In this document: positions 1-4,732 of the stretch, one piece after another | How the letters are laid out: every line of letters begins with the position of its first letter | Position numbering within the stretch: position 1 is the first letter of the stretch | Source of the DNA: Deltaproteobacteria bacterium UBA2385 | Lineage (GTDB): Bacteria; Myxococcota_A; UBA796; UBA2385 | Length of the DNA: 6,110 nt | Reading direction: 5' to 3' | Assembly (NCBI GenBank): GCA_002343455.1 | Contig: DDSR01000430.1 | Coordinates: forward strand, 1 to 6,110 | Made by a program: the position numbers and the translations under genes | Notes under the pieces: generated by a model | What the model saw: only the letters and a program-made list of their open reading frames with translations | Told to the model about the DNA's origin: nothing | The model's database searches: none

Positions 1-135
1 GCCCCCACCATCAGCGCCGCCGCCGTCCGTACCCCCGCCATCGCCGGGATCCCCGCTGTCGGAGGGCTTGGGCCCGTTGCAGGCGGCCAGCAGGCTGGCG
101 AGGGAGAGGGCGAACACGACAGGGCTGAGCTTCAC
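1..135 (-). CDS. Partial lipoprotein, N-terminal 45 residues with Gly/Asp linker
   Basis: This is the N-terminal part of an exported lipoprotein; the rest lies beyond the left window edge, so its function is unknown. The frame opens with GTG at 135 and reads VKLSPVVFALSLASLLAACN, a lysine, a hydrophobic core, and a canonical lipobox LAAC with the lipidated cysteine at residue 19. From about residue 25 the chain becomes a flexible linker rich in Gly, Asp and Ser (GDGGGTDGGGADGGG), still in progress at the edge. The GTG start is supported by GGAG (minus strand, 144-141) spaced 5 nt upstream, in a context CTGGAGTCC identical to that before the lipoprotein starting at 2066. It starts 65 bp after the RCC1 gene stop on the same strand and may share its transcript. 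The linker resembles that of the 1182-2066 product, so the two may be architectural relatives. Confidence 0.75.
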   Translation of the reverse strand, partial: MKLSPVVFALSLASLLAACNGPKPSDSGDPGDGGGTDGGGADGGG

Positions 136-200
136 ATGGACTCCAGGAGTGAGCGGCCACCATAGCCGTGGATCTCCCTCCTCGCTCCACGCAGTTCGCG

Positions 201-1121
201 TCAACCTCCTGCTGGCGTCTCCTTCACCTGCCCGAACTGGTCGCCACCCCAGCAGCGCAGCCCGCCCTCGATCGTCACCCCGCAGGCGTGGAAGGCGCCG
301 CTGCTGATCTGGCTGAAGCGCCACTCCTGTGGCGGGTCCTGGACCTGACCCCAGCAGGCGACGCTGCCGTCGGCGCGCAGGGCGCAGGTGTGGTCGTGGC
401 CGGCGCTGAGCGCCACGAAGGTGCCCGGCGGCGCCCGCAGCTGGCCGGCGAAGACCTTGCCCCCGTCGCCCGAGCCGTCCCCTCCCCAGCAGGACACCGA
501 GCCGTCCAGCCGCAGGGCGCAGCTGTGGGTCCCCATGCCGACCGCGACCGCGGAGACGGGCCAGGGGGGAGGCACGGCCTGGAAGGGGGCGCCTCCATCC
601 GGCGCGCTGCCGTCGCCCCAGCAGGAGAGGCCCCCGTCCTTGCGCAGGGCGCAGGCGTGGCGGAAGCCGACCGAGAGGGCGGCGATGTCCTGCTCGCCCG
701 CGGGGAGGCCGCGCAGCAGCGGGCCGCTGGGGCCCCAGCAGAGGACGGTGCCCGCAGGCCCCAGGCCGCAGTCGGCCTCGCCGCCGACCTGCAGGGCGAC
801 GAGGCCCGCCGGAACGCTCTGATCGCCCTCTTCCTCCTCGATGTCGAGCATCAGCGAGGGGTCCAGGGTCGGCCAGACGGGCTTGCCCCAGCAGACGGGC
901 GCGCCGGTGGCAGGGCGGGCGCAGCTTCGGTAGAGGCCAGCGCTGACCTCGACGAAGCTGCCCGAAGGTGCCCCCGAGACGACCTCGTGATCGTCCTGGC
1001 CCCAGCACAGCACCGATCCGTCGGCCCGGCGAGCGCAGGTGTGGAGGTAGCCCCCGTCGACCTGGACGAAGGGCGAGGCGGCAAGAGCGACCGGGAGGAG
1101 GCTGAGCAGGAGGGCGGTCAT
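201..1121 (-). CDS. Exported seven-repeat RCC1-type beta-propeller protein
   Basis: The product is a 306-residue secreted or periplasmic protein made almost entirely of RCC1-type repeats (RCC1_2-like), likely a seven-bladed beta-propeller for protein or ligand binding. Residues 1-14 form a signal peptide (LLLSLLPVALA) with likely AxA cleavage before A15; the first blade follows at once. Seven repeats carry the pattern C-x9-C-W-G, with cysteines at 29/39, 67/77, 118/128, 157/167, 201/211, 246/256 and 280/290. These 14 are the only cysteines, so each blade probably has its own disulfide, fitting oxidising export. Repeat 2 has an acidic insertion (about residues 92-100, IEEEEGD). There is no lipobox and no C-terminal anchor, so it is probably soluble. 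The ATG at 1121 follows a G-rich AGGGGGG, an unusually close ribosome site. It lies 60 bp behind the 1182-2066 gene on the same strand. The ligand cannot be predicted; eukaryotic-type RCC1 GTPase-exchange activity is not implied. Confidence 0.9.
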   Translation of the reverse strand: MTALLLSLLPVALAASPFVQVDGGYLHTCARRADGSVLCWGQDDHEVVSGAPSGSFVEVSAGLYRSCARPATGAPVCWGKPVWPTLDPSLMLDIEEEEGDQSVPAGLVALQVGGEADCGLGPAGTVLCWGPSGPLLRGLPAGEQDIAALSVGFRHACALRKDGGLSCWGDGSAPDGGAPFQAVPPPWPVSAVAVGMGTHSCALRLDGSVSCWGGDGSGDGGKVFAGQLRAPPGTFVALSAGHDHTCALRADGSVACWGQVQDPPQEWRFSQISSGAFHACGVTIEGGLRCWGGDQFGQVKETPAGG

Positions 1122-1146
1122 GCCCCCCTGCTAAATCCCTTGGCGG

Positions 1147-1164
1147 GGCCCGTCACGCCGGGCC
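1147..1164 (-). other. Stem-loop between two exported-protein genes
   Basis: The 60-bp gap between the lipoprotein gene stop and the RCC1 start contains GGCCCG, a 6-nt loop, and CGGGCC, a perfect 6-bp GC stem. No U-run follows on the minus-strand transcript, so it is not a classical intrinsic terminator. It could be an attenuating or mRNA-processing hairpin, or chance in GC-rich DNA. Confidence 0.3.
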
Positions 1165-1181
1165 ACCCTCCACCCCCGCGA

Positions 1182-2066
1182 CTAGGGGTTGGCGTTGAAG
1201 GCGCCGATGACGGCCAGGCCGGGCAGCGAGCCGAAGGTCTGGTTGTCCCAGGTGTAGCTGCTGTCGGCGATGGCGGTCTCGTAGCTGTCCAGGGGGGCAG
1301 CGGGGATGACGACCAGCGAGCCGGCGGCCTGCACCGTGGTGGTGTTCAGCGAGGGACCGGTGGTGAACAGGCCGTCGGAGCTGTCGGCGTCCATGTACCA
1401 GGTCAGGGGGCAGTCCTCGCAGGTGACCGTGGCCCCGCCGACCGGGTTGCCGGCGGCGTCCTGCACAAAGGCGATGATGGCGCCCTCGGTGGCGAGGTCG
1501 TGGGTGGATCCCGTCGCCGCCATGCTGGCTTCCATGCCCATCTTGAAGGTCGTGGAGACGAGCAGCGCGGTCTGGTTGAGGGTGTCGCCCTCGCCCAGGT
1601 CCTCGTAGTCGCTGGTGGGGATGCCGGTCGCGGTGGTCCAGACGGTGCCTTCGTCGGCGCAGTCGGCGACGAGGACGAACATGCCGAGCAGGCTGGGCAT
1701 GACGACATCTTCGAGGGTGTAGGAGCCGCCCGTGCCGACCACGGCGCTGGCGACGATGTCGAGCTCGGTGTCACCGCCGAGGACGGAGGTGGGGTCCAGG
1801 GCGTGGATGCAGAGGCCCTCGCCGCCGGGGGCGCGGGTCGCGAGATCGACCACCGTGCCGGTCAGGGTGAAGCCCATCTCCTCGGTGCCGCCATCGGTGC
1901 CGCCGTCGGTGCCGCCGTCGGTGCCGCCGTCGGTGCCGCCGTCGCCGCCGCCGTCGGTGCCGCCGCCGTCGGCGCCGCCGTCGCCGGTGCTGGTGTCGTC
2001 GCCGTCCTTGTCGCCGCAGGCGAGGGACAGGGGGAGGGAGAGGAGCGCGATGCGTAGCAGGGTCAT
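1182..2066 (-). CDS. Predicted lipoprotein with (GGTD)n linker and Ig/transthyretin-like domains
   Basis: The product is a 294-residue predicted outer-envelope lipoprotein of unknown function. Residues 1-17 (MTLLRIALLSLPLSLAC) are a signal with a slightly atypical lipobox (SLAC) and cysteine at 17. Residues 18-63 are a Gly/Asp/Thr linker with consecutive GGTD units. From about residue 66 (FTLTGTVVDLATRAPGGEG) the chain looks like a carboxypeptidase-regulatory or transthyretin-like beta-sandwich. A second similar unit is suggested at 195-255 (GAIIAFVQDAAGNPVGGATV), with a cysteine pair CEDC at 216-219. The frame is open back to 2111, but ATG 2066 is preferred: it begins the signal peptide and has GGAG 5 nt upstream (2075-2072). 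A promoter candidate lies at 2094-2122. It is 66 bp downstream of the nucleotidyltransferase gene on the same strand and 60 bp upstream of the RCC1 gene. Such domains usually act in surface binding or as spacers; no catalytic motif is visible. Confidence 0.85.
   Translation of the reverse strand: MTLLRIALLSLPLSLACGDKDGDDTSTGDGGADGGGTDGGGDGGTDGGTDGGTDGGTDGGTEEMGFTLTGTVVDLATRAPGGEGLCIHALDPTSVLGGDTELDIVASAVVGTGGSYTLEDVVMPSLLGMFVLVADCADEGTVWTTATGIPTSDYEDLGEGDTLNQTALLVSTTFKMGMEASMAATGSTHDLATEGAIIAFVQDAAGNPVGGATVTCEDCPLTWYMDADSSDGLFTTGPSLNTTTVQAAGSLVVIPAAPLDSYETAIADSSYTWDNQTFGSLPGLAVIGAFNANP
1883..1981. repeat. 12-bp tandem repeat encoding GGTD units
   Basis: About eight 12-bp units with plus-strand consensus cggtgccgccgt run in tandem. 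Units 2 to 5 (1895-1942) are identical, unit 1 differs by one base (ccat), and later units are degenerate, with a 3-bp insertion at about 1967. They encode the GGTD/GGD linker of the lipoprotein on the minus strand. The unit length is a multiple of three, so slippage would change linker length without breaking the frame. Confidence 0.85.
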
Positions 2067-2093
2067 GAGGACTCCAGTGAGTGGGACAGGTTC

Positions 2094-2122
2094 ATCTTCA
2101 CCGCTTGACACGCGGTTGACAA
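2094..2122 (-). promoter_or_regulatory. Candidate promoter and direct-repeat operator for the 1182-2066 lipoprotein gene
   Basis: On the minus strand TTGTCA (2122-2117, 5 of 6 matches to TTGACA) is followed after exactly 17 nt by GAAGAT (2099-2094, 3 of 6 matches to TATAAT). Transcription would start about 20 nt before the ATG at 2066. The same stretch holds two 7-mers, TTGTCAA and GTGTCAA, separated by 4 nt. This 11-bp direct-repeat layout is typical of OmpR/PhoB-family response regulator sites. The 17-nt spacer is also bounded by the inverted repeat ACCGC-N7-GCGGT (2100-2116). The weak -10 fits an activated promoter; this is inference. Confidence 0.45.
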
Positions 2123-2132
2123 CAACAATCCT

Positions 2133-2690
2133 TCAGTCCTCACGGGATTGCCACCGTCGCAGATCGGCGGGTGTGTTCAAGTTGACGACCGCCCCCGGCC
2201 AGCCGGTGGGGACGCGGACGGCCTCCACGAGCAGATCCCGGAGGGTCTGGCGCGCGGCCAGGGGCGCGGCCTGCACGACAACGGGGTGGCCATCCTGCCC
2301 CTGAAAGCTGGCCACCGCCGGCCCGTCGATCGCCAGCAGGGCCCGCAGCAGCTCGGGCGGAGGAGGAGGCATGTCCACCGGGCAGATCAGGACGAGCCGG
2401 TCCGGAGCGAGGCCCTCCAGGCCCAGGCCCAGGGAGGCGGCCATGTCGCTCTCCGCCCAGTCGAGGTTGAGGACCCGCTCGACCGAGGGCGGCAGCAGCG
2501 CCGAGACCTGCTCAGCCTCGGCCCCCAGCACCACCCGGACCGAGCCGACGACCTCGGCGAGGGCCTCCACCAGGGGCAGGATCCAGGGCCGCCCCTGGTG
2601 CAGCATCAGGGCCTTGGGGCCTCCCATCCGGCGCCCTCCTCCCGCGGCCAGGATCAGCGCGAGGGGCTCGGGTCGGCGGGAAGCGGTCAC
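2133..2690 (-). CDS. MobA/MocA-like molybdenum-cofactor nucleotidyltransferase
   Basis: This is a cytoplasmic NTP-transferase of the MobA-like family (NTP_transf_3 fold), about 185 residues, close to E. coli MobA (194). Such enzymes transfer GMP (MobA) or CMP (MocA) from the nucleoside triphosphate to molybdopterin. Visible motifs are the nucleotide-binding loop LAAGGGRRMGGPKAL (14-28), the metal-binding Asp in CPVDMP (D106), GHPVVV (134-139), and a C-terminal NLNTPADLRRWQ (170-181) very like the MobA ending NVNTPEELARWQ. The central NLDW...SLGLGLEGL (75-93) recalls MocA instead, so GTP versus CTP use is open. The frame is open to 2780. The GTG at 2690 is chosen because it places about 10 residues before the first strand and avoids overlap with the divergent yqhA, but its ribosome site is poor. 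An ATG at 2756 with GAGG 4 nt upstream is an alternative adding 22 residues. No molybdoenzyme gene lies nearby. Confidence 0.85.
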   Translation of the reverse strand: MTASRRPEPLALILAAGGGRRMGGPKALMLHQGRPWILPLVEALAEVVGSVRVVLGAEAEQVSALLPPSVERVLNLDWAESDMAASLGLGLEGLAPDRLVLICPVDMPPPPPELLRALLAIDGPAVASFQGQDGHPVVVQAAPLAARQTLRDLLVEAVRVPTGWPGAVVNLNTPADLRRWQSRED

Positions 2691-2754
2691 GGGGCGCTCG
2701 CGGTTGGCTCCCGGACACGGTAGCAGGGTCGGCCCTCCACCTCCGAGTCCGGCC

Positions 2755-3276
2755 ATGCATCCTCGCATCGAAAAGGTCATCGAGAACCTGCTGTTCTCCT
2801 CCCGGCTCCTGCTGATCCCCTGCTACCTGGGGTTGATCCTGGCCCTGAGCATGATCGTCCTCAAGTTCGGGCAGGAGCTCTTCCACTACCTGCCGGGCGT
2901 CTTCGCGATGAAGGAGAGCGAGGTGATCCTCGCGGTGCTCTCCCTGGTCGACCTGACCCTGGCGGGCAACCTCGTGCTGATGGTGATCCTCTCCGGCTAC
3001 GAGAACACCGTCAGCAAGCTCGAGGTCGGCGAGGACGGAGACCGGCCGGCCTGGCTGGGCACCCTGGACTTCGGCGGGCTCAAGCTGAAGCTGATCGCCT
3101 CGATGGTGGCCATCTCGGGCATCCACCTGCTCAAGGTCTTCATGAACGTGGGCAAGGAGAGCACCGACCAGATCCGCTGGATGGTGATCCTGCACCTGGT
3201 CTTCGTCGTCTCCGGCGTGATGCTGGCGCTGATGGACTGGATCATCGAGAAAGCCCACGCAGCGCGGGCACACTGA
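2755..3276 (+). CDS. yqhA: YqhA/UPF0114 family integral membrane protein
   Basis: The product is a 173-residue multi-pass inner-membrane protein of the YqhA/UPF0114 family (E. coli YqhA is 164 residues), whose biochemical function is not established. Family hallmarks are aligned along the whole length: IEKVIENLLFSSRLLLIPCY at the N-terminus, LKFGQELFHYLP (36-47), the block LSLVDLTLAGNLVLMV (62-77), SGYENTVSKLE (80-90), and VAISGIHLLKVFM (118-130). Four membrane segments are expected near 17-36, 55-79, 108-130 and 142-162. The frame is open upstream to 2371, but that extension runs antisense to the nucleotidyltransferase gene and is compositionally a shadow; ATG 2755 matches the family start. 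No clear Shine-Dalgarno is seen. The gene is the only plus-strand gene here, divergent from the nucleotidyltransferase with a 64-bp gap in which I see no good promoter match. It converges on the CreD-like gene with 7 bp between stops. Confidence 0.92.
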   Translation: MHPRIEKVIENLLFSSRLLLIPCYLGLILALSMIVLKFGQELFHYLPGVFAMKESEVILAVLSLVDLTLAGNLVLMVILSGYENTVSKLEVGEDGDRPAWLGTLDFGGLKLKLIASMVAISGIHLLKVFMNVGKESTDQIRWMVILHLVFVVSGVMLALMDWIIEKAHAARAH

Positions 3277-3283
3277 GGCGGGC

Positions 3284-4549
3284 TCAGGCCTTCAGGACCT
3301 CGGCCCAGCGGATGCGACCGGTGAGCTGCATCAGGGCGAAGAGGGTCAGGATGCCCAGCACGGTCACGGTCAGGCCGGTGAAGCCCTCCCAGAAGTGCGC
3401 CAGCGAGAAGCCCACCAGGTACAGCAGCTGCGCGAGGCCGGCCTCGACCAGGGCGAAGCGGGGGCCGACGACCAGCCGCAGGTAGCTGACGACCAGCAGG
3501 ACGCTGACGACGCTGGCGAGGGCGAAGGCCTGCTCGACGGGCAGGCGATCGGCCGTGTAGCCGAAGAGCAGGTGGAAGGAGAAGAAGGCGGCCGCCAGGA
3601 AGAAGTGGTTGATCGGGTGGACCTCGACTCCCTTGAGCAGGCCGAGCACGAAGATCCAGGCCATGAAGAAGAGCAGCGAGATGGGGGCGCTGAAGGCCAT
3701 CTCGGCCGCCAGCGGCCCGGGCTGGACCTTCTGCGGCATGACCATGCCCATCCCGTCTCCGGTGACGAGCCGGTCGAAGGCCCAGCTCAGGACCCAGCCC
3801 TCGCCCTCTTGCTGCCGGGTGGAGGGCGACATGGTGTAGGAGGGGAAGTCGATCTCCCGGAAGTCGGTGCGCAGGGTCAGCGAGAAGTCGTCGAGCTGGC
3901 CCGCCCCCTGGGTGGGTCGGTAGCTCCACTCGTCGACGCCGCGGGAGCGGTAGCGGACCCGGAAGGCCAGCTCCTGGCCGGGATCGACGGGCAGCTCGAC
4001 CCGCAGGACGCCGTTGCTGGGGACGACGGTCTCGGAGAGGTCCTCGCCGTCGACCAGCAGGGCGAAGCCGTCGTAGCTGCCGCTGTCGACCGGCAGGCGG
4101 AAGAGGAAGCTGATCGTGCCGCTGCGCGACTCGCGGTGCGTGTAGGTCCAGCGCCCGTCGAAGTCGACGTCGTAGAGCGAGAACCACATCAGGCCCTTGC
4201 GCCGCTGGTCCAGCTCCAGGCCCGCCTCGATGGTGGTGGAGTCCGGGCGCTGCGCCAGCTCCTGCCGCACCATGTCCCTCTTCATCACCGGCCGGCCCTC
4301 GGTGTCGAGCACCGCCCGCCCGTGGCCGTCGAGCAACGGGCTCTCCTGTTCGCTCAGCTGGACCCAGCTGAAGACCAGCTCGGGAGCCTGCTGGACCTGC
4401 TGCACCCCCCACAGGTCGTGGACCCGACCCACCAGCTCGCTGGACTGCTCGCCGGTGCGGCTGGACATGACCCCTCCCAGCGCGACCCAGGAGATCGCGG
4501 CGAGGAGGAAGATGAAGGCCATGGCGGCCATGCGAAGGACGAGGTGCAT
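3284..4549 (-). CDS. creD: CreD-like inner-membrane protein
   Basis: The product is a 421-residue membrane protein resembling CreD (E. coli CreD is about 450), an inner-membrane protein of the CreBC regulon tied to envelope integrity and colicin tolerance; its molecular activity is unknown. Residues 7-27 form an N-terminal membrane helix. The extracytoplasmic part starts with the family-like pattern R-x2-E-x3-LVGRVHDLWGVQQVQQAP (31-56), has a second conserved-looking stretch LELDQRRKGLMWFSLYDVDF (111-130), and is beta-rich to about 280. Five hydrophobic helices follow near 286-305, 313-332, 339-361, 368-386 and 390-408, ending TGRIRW as CreD ends in TR..DW. This topology matches CreD. The ATG at 4549 has GGAG 6 nt upstream (4559-4556); the frame extends to 4642 but without signal-like sequence. 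No creB or creC is in the window. A 176-bp gap with symmetrical elements precedes it. Assignment rests on remembered family features, so a divergent CreD relative is the safest reading. Confidence 0.7.
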   Translation of the reverse strand: MHLVLRMAAMAFIFLLAAISWVALGGVMSSRTGEQSSELVGRVHDLWGVQQVQQAPELVFSWVQLSEQESPLLDGHGRAVLDTEGRPVMKRDMVRQELAQRPDSTTIEAGLELDQRRKGLMWFSLYDVDFDGRWTYTHRESRSGTISFLFRLPVDSGSYDGFALLVDGEDLSETVVPSNGVLRVELPVDPGQELAFRVRYRSRGVDEWSYRPTQGAGQLDDFSLTLRTDFREIDFPSYTMSPSTRQQEGEGWVLSWAFDRLVTGDGMGMVMPQKVQPGPLAAEMAFSAPISLLFFMAWIFVLGLLKGVEVHPINHFFLAAAFFSFHLLFGYTADRLPVEQAFALASVVSVLLVVSYLRLVVGPRFALVEAGLAQLLYLVGFSLAHFWEGFTGLTVTVLGILTLFALMQLTGRIRWAEVLKA

Positions 4550-4641
4550 CGGGAGCTCCGGGGCTGAGGGGCACCGCGGACCGACGCAAGGCCCATGCCA
4601 GCCCGGCGGCTGCCTGGGAGCGCTCGGAGGGCCTCGCCGCA

Positions 4642-4697
4642 ATCCACGGTGGATCGGCGGGCGAGCTCGCTACCCACGGTGGATCCCCCCTGGGGAT
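4642..4697. promoter_or_regulatory. Cluster of direct and inverted repeats upstream of the CreD-like gene
   Basis: The 12-mer CCACGGTGGATC occurs at 4644-4655 and 4674-4685, exactly 30 bp apart, about three helical turns. Each copy contains the inverted repeat CCAC-G-GTGG; the first extends to ATCCAC-G-GTGGAT (4642-4654). Between them lies the perfect 10-bp palindrome GCGAGCTCGC (4661-4670). The second copy runs into ATCCCC-CCT-GGGGAT (4683-4697). The cluster sits 93-148 bp upstream of the ATG at 4549 and outside any credible coding frame. This looks like an operator region for one or more dimeric regulators. I find no convincing sigma-70 promoter in the gap. Confidence 0.5.
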
Positions 4698-4701
4698 GGT
4701 G

Positions 4702-4732
4702 TGACTAGCTAGTGCCAGGCACTAGCTAGTCA
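4702..4732. repeat. 31-bp perfect inverted repeat over a stop codon, possible terminator
   Basis: The arms TGACTAGCTAGTGCC (4702-4716) and GGCACTAGCTAGTCA (4718-4732) are perfectly complementary around a single central base. Each arm contains the 10-bp palindrome ACTAGCTAGT, giving four CTAG tetramers in 25 bp. The right arm covers the TAG stop (4728-4726) of the CxxCH lipoprotein gene. A second hairpin, AGCCCC-N5-GGGGCT (4732-4748), abuts it inside the gene's last codons. No U-run follows in either direction, so termination by the standard intrinsic mechanism is uncertain. Protein binding or a bidirectional transcript-end hairpin are both possible. Confidence 0.6.

Noticed and set aside
175..200. 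Short hairpins in the gap between the RCC1 gene and the partial lipoprotein gene
   Set aside because: Only 4-bp stems such as CCAC/GTGG around 154-175 are present, with no U-run, which is expected by chance.
168..2057. 629-residue open frame on the plus strand
   Set aside because: It runs antisense across the RCC1 and lipoprotein genes, is dominated by Ala, Gly and Arg, and has no domain or start signal. It is a GC-rich shadow of the minus-strand genes.
2105..2121. Two TTGACA hexamers on the plus strand, perfect -35 matches
   Set aside because: No -10-like hexamer lies 16-18 bp downstream of either, and transcription would run antisense into the nucleotidyltransferase gene. They are better read as the minus-strand direct repeat.
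2371..2754. Upstream in-frame extension of yqhA
   Set aside because: It is Ser/Arg/Pro-rich, lies antisense to the nucleotidyltransferase, and the YqhA family begins at about the ATG at 2755.
3395..4567. 390-residue plus-strand frame opposite the CreD-like gene
   Set aside because: It is an antisense shadow of charged low-complexity sequence with no recognisable domain.
2997..4589. 530-residue minus-strand frame overlapping the CreD-like gene
   Set aside because: It is Arg/Pro/Gly-rich, spans two real genes in a shifted frame, and lacks the membrane segments seen in the true frame.
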